DNA of 64,000 bases from Merdimonas faecigallinarum (GTDB taxonomy: Bacteria; Bacillota; Clostridia; Lachnospirales; Lachnospiraceae). Of the stretch, positions 26,882 to 35,331 are shown piece by piece. The stretch's first letter is position 1. Every line of letters begins with the position of its first letter. The translations under genes and the position numbers were made by a program. The stretch spans positions 1 to 64,000 of the forward strand of contig DWXJ01000067.1 in the NCBI GenBank assembly GCA_019119285.1. Direction: 5' to 3'. The notes below the pieces were generated by a model that worked only from the letters and a program-made list of their open reading frames with translations, searched no databases and had not been told where the DNA came from.

Positions 26882-27871
26882 CTACTGCATCATCTCATAT
26901 ACCACGCCCGACACCCGGACGATAAACTGTCTTGCCGCGCCGGGGTTTGCAAGATTTTCCGACATCGCGCAGATCACATAAGTGCCTCCCGGGGCATAAA
27001 CGACAGCCGCGTCATTTTCCACATCATCCAGCTCGCCGGTCTTATTTCCCACCGTTACCCCGGACGGGATCCCGGCCGGAATCTTGCCACGGCGCTCCTG
27101 CTGATTCATATATCCCAGGATCGAATCGGATCCCTGAAGCTGTCCGGCAAGCGCCATTTTCAGGAAATTGCAGCAATCCCGGACAGAAGTATAATTGTCA
27201 TCCGCATCATTGGGCTGCAGCATCAGCCGTCCCATATGGGTATCTGAAAATCCGTGGGAAGTGCAGTACTGATTGACCAGCCCCATGCCATTTCCTGCAG
27301 TTCCGGACCCCAGCCGGGTCACCAGAGTATTGCAGGCCGTATTATCACTGACTGTGATCATGGACCGGAGCAGACTCTCCGTCTCCCCGCTGTATGTTTC
27401 CTGCGCGCTGACCGTTCCATAATTTTCATACACGGTTCCGGCCACATAGAGCTTGATCAGGCTTGCCGCCTGCATGGCTCCTCCGCCGGACGCGGCCAGT
27501 TCCGCCCCATCCGCACGGCCCGCGCAGACTGCCACGCTGCCTCCTGCCGTATATTCCGTGCTGACAAGCTGTTCCAGCCGGCCCGTAAGTTCCTGCACAT
27601 TTCCCTGTGCAGGCGAAGCCTCCGCCGACTCCTCTCCGACATTCTCCGCCTGCGCTTCTTCTGTCTCAGGAACCTCTCCGGCCTGCTCTTCTCCCTCTTC
27701 TTCCGCCGGGTCCTGTTCCTCCGGCGCCTTCCCCTCTTCCGTCCGGACGGGCGGCGCTTTTTCCCCGCTTTTCTCCTCTTCCGGCCGCCGGATACGGAAT
27801 ACCACGATCACCGCCAGCACGATCAGAAGAAAAATGAGGACGGCCAGCATGATCTTTATCTGCTTTCTCAT
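26882..27871 (-). CDS. Membrane-anchored serine hydrolase of the class A beta-lactamase fold
   Basis: A 329-residue protein with one N-terminal membrane helix (about residues 7-25), a long Glu/Pro-rich linker (to about residue 95) and a penicillin-recognising domain. The three active-site motifs are present: SxxK in AASLIK, SDN in TVSDNTACN and KTG in VGNKTGEL. The ExxLN motif that makes class A enzymes efficient beta-lactamases is not seen in the omega-loop region (QPNDADDNY), so resistance is not predicted. It probably acts on the cell wall outside. It starts 4 nt after the SH3-repeat gene. Confidence 0.82.
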   Translation of the reverse strand: MRKQIKIMLAVLIFLLIVLAVIVVFRIRRPEEEKSGEKAPPVRTEEGKAPEEQDPAEEEGEEQAGEVPETEEAQAENVGEESAEASPAQGNVQELTGRLEQLVSTEYTAGGSVAVCAGRADGAELAASGGGAMQAASLIKLYVAGTVYENYGTVSAQETYSGETESLLRSMITVSDNTACNTLVTRLGSGTAGNGMGLVNQYCTSHGFSDTHMGRLMLQPNDADDNYTSVRDCCNFLKMALAGQLQGSDSILGYMNQQERRGKIPAGIPSGVTVGNKTGELDDVENDAAVVYAPGGTYVICAMSENLANPGAARQFIVRVSGVVYEMMQ

Positions 27872-27875
27872 ATCA

Positions 27876-29180
27876 TCACCTGAGATAATCGCTGTTTACA
27901 TACCCGTACTGTCCGAGAGCAGGCACGTATACATACCAGTAGCTTCCAAGGGAGGCGTCGATCAGGTCCACCTCCTGCCCGTTTGCGATCTTGCCAATCT
28001 CATTGGAAGAATCATAGGCAGGCGCACTTCGAAGGGCCAGATAACCGGAATCTACGCTCGCATAATAAATCGAACTGTCATAGGTATAAACACTGCTGTA
28101 AGAGCTTACCAGATAATTTGCATTGGTGTATCCGTAAGCGCCCAGGAACGGAGAGTATACATACCAGTATTCTCCGTCATTGCGGATCGCGTATACATAG
28201 TCGCCGTTATACATTTTGCCGATCTCATTGGAAGAATCAAATGCCTTCGCATTTCGAAGCGCCAGGTAACCAGTCTTCACATTTACATAATAAACGCCGA
28301 TATCCCGCGCCGGCGGTCCGCCAGGTCCGATCAGATCTCCTCCGCCGGAAGCAGAAGCGTCCTGCTTCTCTTCTCCGTCATCTTTCTCTTCTGGCGCCGG
28401 CCGGTCTTCTGCCAGTTTATCACGCTCCACATATCCATATGCATTGGCGTCTGCCGCGTAAATATAAGCATAATCCTCATCCGGAAGCGCCAGGACAGAC
28501 ACTTCGTCTCCCCGCTCCAGGACTCCAACAGAAGAACCGCCGCCTTCTGTTGTATTCAGCATGGTCAGTTCTTCCTCCCCGCCTACTGCCACATAACGGG
28601 TAAGCGGATCCATCGCTGCATCCCGGTCATTGGTCAGATAATGGTAATCCAGATACCCGGTAATGTCTTCCGCTTCTATGTAAACCTTCCAGCTGCCGGA
28701 TGCCTTTTCCACCAGAGACACTTTCTCGCCATTGCTCAGCTTGGTCAGCACCTTACTGTCCGCATCCTCAGACTCCCGGACCTTCAGGACTTCCTTGCAT
28801 CCGGTCACATAATAATCCCCGGCCGTCTCCACGTTTTTGCCGTCTCTGATCACAAAGTACCAGACTGCCGCCAGGATCAGCGCCAGGACCACAACCCCGC
28901 CCAGGACAGCCGCGATCACAGCTTTGCGGTTATTCTTTCTGGGAGGCTGCTGTCCCTGATACATGGGATTCTGCCCATACATTCCCTGCTGACCGTAGCC
29001 GCCGGGCTGGCCTTGTCCTCCTGGCTGACCGTAGCCGCCGGGCTGGCCTTGTCCTCCTGGCTGGCCATAACCGCCTGGCTGACCCTGTCCTCCTGGCTGA
29101 CCATAACCGCCTGGCTGGCCCTGTCCGCCCTGCTGGCCCATATTGGTTCCCTGTCCTTGTCTGTCATTCCATTCATTCAT
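27876..29180 (-). CDS. Membrane protein with Gly/Gln/Pro repeats and bacterial SH3 repeats
   Basis: A 434-residue protein. A cytoplasmic low-complexity N-terminus contains four 12-residue GGQGQPGGYGQP units, followed by a basic NNRK stop and one membrane helix (AVIAAVLGGVVVLALILAAV). Outside are four SH3-like repeats, the clearest being two with YLALR...DSSNEIGK...YWYVY...YGYVNSDYL. Bacterial SH3 domains bind cell-wall peptides. The start at 29180 has GGAGGG 7 nt upstream. It sits with a serine hydrolase and a PPIase lipoprotein in one direction, consistent with envelope work. Confidence 0.82.
   Translation of the reverse strand: MNEWNDRQGQGTNMGQQGGQGQPGGYGQPGGQGQPGGYGQPGGQGQPGGYGQPGGQGQPGGYGQQGMYGQNPMYQGQQPPRKNNRKAVIAAVLGGVVVLALILAAVWYFVIRDGKNVETAGDYYVTGCKEVLKVRESEDADSKVLTKLSNGEKVSLVEKASGSWKVYIEAEDITGYLDYHYLTNDRDAAMDPLTRYVAVGGEEELTMLNTTEGGGSSVGVLERGDEVSVLALPDEDYAYIYAADANAYGYVERDKLAEDRPAPEEKDDGEEKQDASASGGGDLIGPGGPPARDIGVYYVNVKTGYLALRNAKAFDSSNEIGKMYNGDYVYAIRNDGEYWYVYSPFLGAYGYTNANYLVSSYSSVYTYDSSIYYASVDSGYLALRSAPAYDSSNEIGKIANGQEVDLIDASLGSYWYVYVPALGQYGYVNSDYLR
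28990..29135. repeat. 36-bp tandem repeat coding for the GGQGQPGGYGQP units
   Basis: About four in-frame copies of a 36-bp unit with only a few synonymous differences. It encodes the low-complexity N-terminus of the SH3-repeat protein and could vary in copy number. Confidence 0.85.
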
Positions 29181-29198
29181 AACTTTTCCCTCCAAACA

Positions 29199-29232
29199 GA
29201 GGGCGCACACTTCCAAGAAAGTGCGCACCCTC
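29199..29232. terminator. Hairpin after the PPIase lipoprotein gene
   Basis: GAGGGTGCGCACTT pairs with AAGTGTGCGCCCTC. The U-run on the minus strand is weak, while the plus strand has CCTTTTTT, so termination strength in the gene direction is uncertain. Confidence 0.55.
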
Positions 29233-29239
29233 CCCTTTT

Positions 29240-30295
29240 TTACTCACCGGCTACCTGAACACAGTTCTCAACCAGCCAGTCTTTTACCAGATTATTCAGG
29301 ACGATCTCTTTGAGATCCTCTTCCTCTGCCGCTTCCTTGAGCGCGTCTACATCCTCATAGCCATACGCTTCCGCAATCTCTTTATACTGCTCGTTATACT
29401 CCTCTTTGGTCGGCTCGATCTTTTCTTTATCAGCGATCGCCTCTGTCACCATGCTCTGCATAATGCTGGACTTCACCGCCTGATCTACCTGAGATTCAAA
29501 ATCTTCCATAGTCATGCCCATCTGGGTTTCAATAAAGTCCTCAAGCTCTGTTCCGTAATAATCCGCCGCAGACTGGTACTGCTCTGTCAGAGAATCGGAC
29601 ATTTCTTTCACTTCATCCTTGGGATACTTCTTTACCTCTGTATTTCCAAGAACCGTCTCCCATACTTCCTGGCGGAGCGTATCTTCATAGGTCGTCTGAT
29701 TCTCTTCTTCCAGCTGCTTTTTCATCTCTTTTTTATACTCGTCCACCGTCTTGGACTCTTCGGACACACTCTTTACAAAGTCGTCGGTCAGTTCCGGCAC
29801 TTTCTCTACGCTGATGCCTTTTACTGTGATGGTAAATGTCACATCTTTTCCCGCGTAATCCGCATTGCCGTAATCATCCGGAAATTTTCCATTCCAGTCA
29901 AAGGTATCGCCTACGTTATGGCCGACGATGCTGTCCTCAAATCCCTCAATAAAGGATCCGGAACCGATCACCAGCGGATAATCCGTACTGGAGCCGCCCT
30001 CAAACTCGACTCCGTCAATCTTGCCGGTAAAATCAATGGTCACCGTATCCCCGGACTCTACCGCCCGGCCGGTGACTTCCTCTGTCGTAGCCTGGGTCTG
30101 CAGATTGGCCTGGATAGCCGCCTCCACATCCTCGTCGGTTACTTCCTCCGGCTTGTCCACCTCGTCAACTTCTACTCCTTTATACTGTGTGATCGTAAGA
30201 TTGTCTGTCTCCAGACCCTTGCTGGCCTCACACCCGGAAAGCAGCATGGAAGCTGCAAACACACCTGTTAACATTACTACTATTTTCTTTTTCAT
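29240..30295 (-). CDS. Trigger-factor-like FKBP-type peptidyl-prolyl isomerase lipoprotein
   Basis: A 351-residue lipoprotein: signal MKKKIVVMLTGVFAASMLLSG with lipobox LLSGC (Cys near residue 21). The FKBP domain (about residues 80-160) has DTVTIDFTGKIDG and IGSGSFIEGFEDSIVG. The rest is helical and resembles the trigger factor C-terminal chaperone arms (EVWETVLGNTEV). It lacks the ribosome-binding N-domain, so it is a membrane-tethered foldase, probably acting on secreted proteins. The start at 30295 leads directly into the signal peptide. Confidence 0.85.
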   Translation of the reverse strand: MKKKIVVMLTGVFAASMLLSGCEASKGLETDNLTITQYKGVEVDEVDKPEEVTDEDVEAAIQANLQTQATTEEVTGRAVESGDTVTIDFTGKIDGVEFEGGSSTDYPLVIGSGSFIEGFEDSIVGHNVGDTFDWNGKFPDDYGNADYAGKDVTFTITVKGISVEKVPELTDDFVKSVSEESKTVDEYKKEMKKQLEEENQTTYEDTLRQEVWETVLGNTEVKKYPKDEVKEMSDSLTEQYQSAADYYGTELEDFIETQMGMTMEDFESQVDQAVKSSIMQSMVTEAIADKEKIEPTKEEYNEQYKEIAEAYGYEDVDALKEAAEEEDLKEIVLNNLVKDWLVENCVQVAGE

Positions 30296-30393
30296 ATGAC
30301 ACCTCATTTTTTCAAGACTTGCTCTTATGTTATACCACATCCCGGCAGTCTTTCCTAGCATTTTTCGGGATATTTCACACTTTTCTCAGAAAA

Positions 30394-31878
30394 TCACAGA
30401 ACAGGCGACAATAATCTGCAGAACTGCTCCTTGGTACGGATCATAAGACTGCGCTGCTTGTATGCTTTTCTGGTCACCAGCGTGCTCTTTGGAATATCAT
30501 TTTCAAACGCCTCCTGAAGACGCATTGTCGTCCTGGCGCTGTAGATCACTGCATTTACCTCAAAATTCAGAGCAAAACTGCGGATATCCATATTGGCGGT
30601 CCCCATACAGGTGACAAGCCCGTCCACACACAGGCATTTCGCATGGAGAAATCCGTTGTTATAGGTATAGCACCTGGCTCCGGCTTCGATCATCTCCCCG
30701 AGATAGGAATACGTCGCCCAGTACACAAAGGGATGATCCGGTTTGCAGGGTACCATGATCCGCACGTCGATCCCCGATTTTACGGCAATGATCAGCGCAT
30801 CTTTGATATCGTCATCCGGAATAAAATACGGCGTCTGAATATAAATATTTTTTCTGGCCATATGGATCAGACGCAGGTAATTATTGCGGATCACCTGGCT
30901 TCTGGAGTCCGGGCCGCTGGAAATGATCTGTACCGGATCCCGTCCGTTCCTTACATAAGTCGGGATCTCAAATAACCGGTCTTCCAGGAAAATATTTTCT
31001 TTTGCCGCATAATTCCAGTCCAGCACAAACCGCACCGCAAGAGAGGTAACCGCCGATCCTTCTATACAGATATGGGTGTCTCTCCAGTACCCGAATCTGC
31101 GGTCTTTCCCCAGGTATTCCCGACCCACGTTAAATCCGCCTACAAAACCGATGCGCCCGTCGATCACCGCGATCTTCCGGTGATTCCGGTAATTAACGCG
31201 AAGCTGCAGCTTGCCGAGCACAGCAGGGAAAAACTCTGCCACCTGGATCCCGGCTTTTGTAAGCCGCTCCCAGTCCGCCCGGTGCATACCCTTGTGCCCC
31301 CGGCAGCCCATGCTGTCAAAAAGCACCCGGATCTCTACGCCCTGCTTCGCCTTCCGGATCAGAACTTCTTCGATTTCCTTCCAAAGTTCATCACCCCGGA
31401 TAATATAGTACTGAAGATGGATATAATTTCTCGCATGATCCATCTCATTTAACAGCGCATGAAACTTCTCCCGGCCGTCCGTGTAGATCCGGACGTCGTT
31501 ATTATCCGTCAGCACAGCCTCGCCTTCATTCAGGTTGTAAAGGATCAGGCTTTTAAACCGCTCCAGTTCCGGATCCCGAAGCCGCAGCCTTTTCCGGTAG
31601 ATCGATTCTTCCTGGCGCCGGACTGCGTATTTGATCTCGCCTTCGATCTCCTTCATCTTGAACATCCGGTCTTTCCGAAAGTTCTGTCCAAGGATCAGGT
31701 ACAGAACAAAGCCCAGGATCGGGACAAAATACAGAAGCAAAAGCCAGGCCCAGACGGTCGTTGGATTTCTTCTCTGAAAGAAAATGATCAGGAACGAAAA
31801 AATCACGTTGATCAGGAACATGTGCTCCCACAGCCACATATATGAAGTTGTGATCATTTCCAGAATATTATCAGGCAT
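30394..31878 (-). CDS. cls: Cardiolipin synthase
   Basis: A phospholipase-D superfamily enzyme of about 494 residues. Two N-terminal membrane helices (residues ~17-60) are followed by two HKD motifs: NHRKIAVIDGRIGFVGGFN and HAKCLCVDGLVTCMGTANMD. It joins two phosphatidylglycerols to make cardiolipin at the inner face of the membrane. Two ATGs compete: 31884 lies only 2 nt after GGGAGG, while 31878 lies 8 nt after it, so I use the second. It is a single-gene unit. Confidence 0.92.
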   Translation of the reverse strand: MPDNILEMITTSYMWLWEHMFLINVIFSFLIIFFQRRNPTTVWAWLLLLYFVPILGFVLYLILGQNFRKDRMFKMKEIEGEIKYAVRRQEESIYRKRLRLRDPELERFKSLILYNLNEGEAVLTDNNDVRIYTDGREKFHALLNEMDHARNYIHLQYYIIRGDELWKEIEEVLIRKAKQGVEIRVLFDSMGCRGHKGMHRADWERLTKAGIQVAEFFPAVLGKLQLRVNYRNHRKIAVIDGRIGFVGGFNVGREYLGKDRRFGYWRDTHICIEGSAVTSLAVRFVLDWNYAAKENIFLEDRLFEIPTYVRNGRDPVQIISSGPDSRSQVIRNNYLRLIHMARKNIYIQTPYFIPDDDIKDALIIAVKSGIDVRIMVPCKPDHPFVYWATYSYLGEMIEAGARCYTYNNGFLHAKCLCVDGLVTCMGTANMDIRSFALNFEVNAVIYSARTTMRLQEAFENDIPKSTLVTRKAYKQRSLMIRTKEQFCRLLSPVL

Positions 31879-31945
31879 ATTCATTCCCTCCCGTTCTTAT
31901 TATAGCGGTTCTGTCAAGAAAAGTAACCCTATCCCATCAAATTGC

Positions 31946-31974
31946 TTGCACTTGTAAAGAAACAATGATACAAT
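31946..31974 (+). promoter_or_regulatory. Promoter of the 32.0-kb small membrane protein gene
   Basis: TTGCAC (31946-31951), 17-nt spacer, TACAAT (31969-31974); the GTG start is 35 nt downstream. Confidence 0.6.
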
Positions 31975-32009
31975 AAATGACGTGAATTTTAGAAAACAGG
32001 AGGTCTGTT

Positions 32010-32462
32010 GTGAGTACGTTAACCATCGTATTACTTGTGATTTTAGCTGTACTGATCATCGCATGTGTCGTATTATATTTTTTAGGAAAAAGAGCGGAGA
32101 AGAAGCAGGCAGAGCAGCAGGAACAGCTGGACGCTGTAGCCCAGACTATCTCCATGCTGATCATTGACAAAGGCAAGGTCCGCATGAAAGATGCCGATTT
32201 CCCGCCTATTGTACTGGAAAACACGCCAAAATACCTGCGCCGTTCCAAGGTGCCGGTAGTCAAAGCCAAAGTCGGGCCAAAGATCATGACCCTGATGTGC
32301 GATGCCCAGATCTATCCGCTGATCCCGGTAAAAAAAGAAGTAAAAGCCACTGTCAGCGGCATCTACATAACCGCAGTAAGAGGAATCCGCGGGCCGTTAG
32401 CCGCGCCGGAGCAGAAAAAAGGCTTCTTCGCAAGACTGCGTGACAAGGCACAGAAAAAATAA
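32010..32462 (+). CDS. Conserved small membrane protein, unknown function
   Basis: A 150-residue protein beginning at GTG with AGGAGG upstream. One N-terminal membrane helix (TIVLLVILAVLIIACVVLYFL) is followed by a short coiled-coil-like Glu/Gln stretch and a basic, compact domain (DKGKVRMKDADFPPIV, KAKVGPKIMTLMCD). The C-terminus is Lys/Arg-rich. I do not recognise the family. It has its own promoter and terminator, so it is a complete single-gene unit and clearly expressed DNA rather than a chance frame. Confidence 0.8.
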   Translation: MSTLTIVLLVILAVLIIACVVLYFLGKRAEKKQAEQQEQLDAVAQTISMLIIDKGKVRMKDADFPPIVLENTPKYLRRSKVPVVKAKVGPKIMTLMCDAQIYPLIPVKKEVKATVSGIYITAVRGIRGPLAAPEQKKGFFARLRDKAQKK

Positions 32463-32475
32463 AAAAGCAAGGCAA

Positions 32476-32527
32476 AAAAGGCCAGAGCAACGGATCTTCC
32501 GGTCCGTCAGCTCCGGCCTTTCTTTTT
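32476..32527 (+). terminator. Intrinsic terminator
   Basis: AAAGGCC pairs with GGCCTTT around an inner CGGA/TCCG stem, followed by CTTTTTG. Confidence 0.85.
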
Positions 32528-32558
32528 GTCTATTTTCTCCTACTCTTAGCAAAGATTT

Positions 32559-32744
32559 CTATTTCATTCCGTCAATCATCCTACAGACAACCTCCTCCGT
32601 TTCCTCCAAAGCGTCCGCAATCTCCGAAACAGACATGCCTTTCTGTATTCCAAGTTCTTCTACATAATCACTTAAGTTGCACATCTGGTTCAACTCCTCT
32701 CCCATGGCTTTAATTTCCATTGGTATCGCAAATTCTTCTTTCAA
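32559..32744 (-). pseudogene. Fragment resembling the C-terminal tail of a Lachnospiraceae Rpn/PD-(D/E)XK-type protein
   Basis: An open stretch of about 61 codons with no ATG start (TTG at best, directly after a stop codon). It contains NQMCNLSDYVEELGIQKGM, a phrase I associate with the tails of Rpn-family and related Lachnospiraceae proteins, and ends with a short helix-turn-helix-like SVSEIADALEETEEVV segment. It may be the stub of a decayed gene. Alternatively, the ATG of MCNLSDY, preceded by GAGAGGAG at 9 nt, could start a 41-residue peptide. Confidence 0.4.
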
Positions 32745-32787
32745 TTATGATGAATGTATCATAAAACTCAAAATATCACAATAAAAA

Positions 32788-32816
32788 ATTCCCGGGAACA
32801 ATCTGTTCCCGGGAAT
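32788..32816 (-). terminator. Terminator of the tRNA-Glu/tRNA-Cys unit
   Basis: ATTCCCGGGAACA pairs perfectly with TGTTCCCGGGAAT around a 3-nt loop; on the minus strand TTTTTTATTG follows. Confidence 0.9.
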
Positions 32817-32822
32817 CATAAG

Positions 32823-32894
32823 AGGCGCAGACCGGATTTGAACCGGTGAATCGAGGTGTTGCAGACCTGTGCCTTACCACTTGGCTACTGCGCC
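32823..32894 (-). tRNA. tRNA-Cys (GCA)
   Basis: A complete cloverleaf of 72 nt: acceptor GGCGCAG/CTGCGCC, D-arm with AGTGGTAAGGC, anticodon loop CTGCAAC with anticodon GCA, T-loop GGTTCAAATCC. No CCA is encoded. It is downstream of tRNA-Glu in one transcript. Confidence 0.97.
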
Positions 32895-32940
32895 TCGGTA
32901 TGAGCACTTAGCGACCGTTCTTTGGTCGCTTACGTGCGAA

Positions 32941-33012
32941 TGACCCCGACGGGAATCGAACCCGTGTTACCGCCGTGAAAGGGCGATGTCTTGACCGCTT
33001 GACCACGGGGCC
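32941..33012 (-). tRNA. tRNA-Glu (TTC)
   Basis: A complete cloverleaf of 72 nt: acceptor GGCCCCG/CGGGGTC, anticodon loop CTTTCAC with anticodon TTC, T-loop GGTTCGATTCC. No CCA is encoded. Confidence 0.97.
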
Positions 33013-33044
33013 ATACCACATTGTTTCCAACGTGACCGTGGTTT

Positions 33045-33073
33045 ATAATATCACACTCCCCGCAACTTTGCAA
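33045..33073 (-). promoter_or_regulatory. Promoter of the tRNA-Glu/tRNA-Cys unit
   Basis: Minus strand: TTGCAA (33073-33068), 17-nt spacer, TATTAT (33050-33045) preceded by TGA. Confidence 0.65.
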
Positions 33074-33090
33074 CGGTTTTTTTCTTCCAA

Positions 33091-33119
33091 TTGACAAACT
33101 TCCGCGAATCCGCTATCTT
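33091..33119 (+). promoter_or_regulatory. Promoter of topB
   Basis: TTGACA (33091-33096), 17-nt spacer, TATCTT (33114-33119). It lies back to back with the tRNA promoter. Confidence 0.7.
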
Positions 33120-33150
33120 GATGGGAGAAATCAAAAAGGAGACGCATGCC

Positions 33151-35307
33151 ATGAAATCATTAGTTTTAGCCGAAAAGCCTTCTGTCGCCCGGGATATTGC
33201 AAGAGTTCTCGGCTGCCGCAAAAACATTTCCGGCGGCATGGAGGGTGACTGCTATGTGGTCACCTGGGCTCTGGGACACCTGATCACCCTGGCCGACCCG
33301 GAAGACTACGATAAAAAATATAAAGAATGGAAAATGGAGGATCTCCCTATGATCCCCGGAAAATGGGATCTGACGGTGATCCGGCAGACTTCCAGACAAT
33401 ACAGTCACGTCAAAGCCCTTCTGTTCCGCAAGGACATCGATCAGATCGTCATCGCCACCGATGCCGGAAGAGAAGGGGAACTGGTGGCCCGCTGGATCCT
33501 GGAAAAATCCGGCTGCCGCAAACCCATCCGCAGGCTGTGGATCTCTTCTGTCACTGACAAGGCCATCCGGGAGGGATTCTCTCATTTAAAAGACGGACGC
33601 GCCTATGATCCTTTATATCATGCAGCCAGAAGCCGGGCCAAAGCGGACTGGCTGGTTGGTATCAACGCCACCCGCGCCCTTACCTGCAAATACAATGCCC
33701 AGCTTTCCTGTGGCAGGGTCCAGACCCCCACGCTTGCGATCATCGCTGCCAGGGAGGACGCGATCCGTTCCTTCCGGCCGGAAGAATACTATGGCCTGAC
33801 CTGCCTGGCCGGCGGGATCAAATGGACCTGGCGGCAGAAAAAAAGCGGCAGCACCCGTTCTTTCCATAAGGATTCCATTACCACGCTAAGGCAGAAGCTT
33901 CAGGGAAAAACGCTGACCATTACAGACGTACAGAAAACTGCCAAAAAAACCGGATCCCCCGGGCTCTATGATCTGACCGAACTGCAGAGGGAGGCAAACC
34001 AGAGATTTGGCTTTTCCGCCAAGGAGACTCTGAACATTATGCAGCGTCTCTATGAAACCCATAAAGTCCTTACCTATCCAAGAACGGACTCCCGGTATAT
34101 CGGCACGGACATCGTGCCCACCATCAAAGAACGGCTCCTGGCCTGCAATCAGGGTCCTTATAAAGCCTGGATCCCGCGGCTTTTGCGCGGGCCGATCCAG
34201 GGAAATCCTTCTTTTGTAGATGATAAAAAAGTCAGAGACCACCACGCCATCATCCCTACGGAAGAAGCTGCCATTTTTTCCAATATGACCCATGAAGAGC
34301 GGAAAATTTATGATCTGGTAGTCCGCCGGTTCCTCAGTGTGCTCTACCCGCCTTTCGCATATGAGAAAACTTCCCTGAAAGGCGAGATCGAGGGAGAACT
34401 GTTTGTCGCAGAAGCACAGAAGATTACAGCTGCAGGATGGAAAGAAGTGTACGAAGAAGACTCCAAAGAAGAGACCTCCCTGCCTGCTCTGAAAAAAGGA
34501 GACGTTCTGACCCCGGATCAGATCACTTTGACCACCGGGAAAACCACGCCTCCGCCGCATTTCACGGAAGCCTCCCTTCTTGGAGCCATGGAGAATCCGC
34601 TCCAGTACATGGAGTCAGCCGATAAAGACGAACGCAAAGTCATCAGCGAGACCGGCGGTCTTGGCACCGTCGCCACACGGGCAGATATTATTGAAAAACT
34701 GTTCCACTCGTTCCTGATCGAGAAAAAGGGCCAGGACATCCTGGTCACTTCCAAAGGAAAACAGCTCCTTTCTCTGGTGCCTGAGGATTTAAAGAAGCCG
34801 GAACTTACCGCCCGGTGGGAACTGGAACTTTCCAATATTGCAAAAGGAACCAGTAAAGAAGGACCTTTTATCCAGTCTATCGAAAGTTATACCCGGGATC
34901 TGATCGGAGAAATCCGTACTGCAGCAGGACAGTTCCGTCATGACAATCTGACTAATACCAAATGTCCCCGCTGCGGCAAACGGATGCTGGCGGTAAACGG
35001 CAAGAACAGCCGGCTTTTGGTCTGCCAGGACCGGGAATGCGGCTACCGGGAGACCATCGCGCGTACAAGCAACGCCCGCTGCCCCCAGTGCCACAAGAAA
35101 ATGGAGCTGATAAAACGGGGCGGCGAAGAAACCTTTGTCTGCTCCTGCGGATATAAAGAGAAACTGGACGCCTTTAAAAAACGAAGAGAAAAAGAAGGCG
35201 CCGGCGTCTCCAAAAAAGACGTCCGGCGGTACTTAAACAACCAGAAAGAAGAATCCATCAACCATGCATTTGCCCAGGCATTATCGGGCATTAAACTGGA
35301 CGAATAA
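33151..35307 (+). CDS. topB: DNA topoisomerase III
   Basis: A 718-residue type IA topoisomerase. The Toprim domain opens with LVLAEKPSVARDIARVLGC and holds the acidic motif DAGREGELVARWIL. The active-site Tyr is in LTYPRTDSRYI. The C-terminus has two zinc-ribbon-like modules, CPRCGKRM...CQDRECGY and CPQCHKKM...CSCGYKEK, and a basic tail. It decatenates DNA by single-strand passage. The start at 33151 has AAGGAG upstream and begins directly with the Toprim strand; an in-frame ATG 20 codons earlier lies inside the promoter. Confidence 0.94.
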   Translation: MKSLVLAEKPSVARDIARVLGCRKNISGGMEGDCYVVTWALGHLITLADPEDYDKKYKEWKMEDLPMIPGKWDLTVIRQTSRQYSHVKALLFRKDIDQIVIATDAGREGELVARWILEKSGCRKPIRRLWISSVTDKAIREGFSHLKDGRAYDPLYHAARSRAKADWLVGINATRALTCKYNAQLSCGRVQTPTLAIIAAREDAIRSFRPEEYYGLTCLAGGIKWTWRQKKSGSTRSFHKDSITTLRQKLQGKTLTITDVQKTAKKTGSPGLYDLTELQREANQRFGFSAKETLNIMQRLYETHKVLTYPRTDSRYIGTDIVPTIKERLLACNQGPYKAWIPRLLRGPIQGNPSFVDDKKVRDHHAIIPTEEAAIFSNMTHEERKIYDLVVRRFLSVLYPPFAYEKTSLKGEIEGELFVAEAQKITAAGWKEVYEEDSKEETSLPALKKGDVLTPDQITLTTGKTTPPPHFTEASLLGAMENPLQYMESADKDERKVISETGGLGTVATRADIIEKLFHSFLIEKKGQDILVTSKGKQLLSLVPEDLKKPELTARWELELSNIAKGTSKEGPFIQSIESYTRDLIGEIRTAAGQFRHDNLTNTKCPRCGKRMLAVNGKNSRLLVCQDRECGYRETIARTSNARCPQCHKKMELIKRGGEETFVCSCGYKEKLDAFKKRREKEGAGVSKKDVRRYLNNQKEESINHAFAQALSGIKLDE

Positions 35308-35331
35308 ACGCCGTCCTTCTTCTCCCGTGGA

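Noticed and set aside
26882..27871. A beta-lactamase resistance gene
   Set aside because: SxxK, SDN and KTG are present, but the Glu of the omega-loop ExxLN motif is not seen; a cell-wall-related serine hydrolase is more likely.
28990..29135. A short CRISPR-like array
   Set aside because: The repeats are contiguous, in frame and have no spacers; they code for a low-complexity protein segment.
33091..33150. An upstream start for topB
   Set aside because: It would lie within the -35/-10 promoter; the ATG at 33151 has AAGGAG and begins with the Toprim strand.
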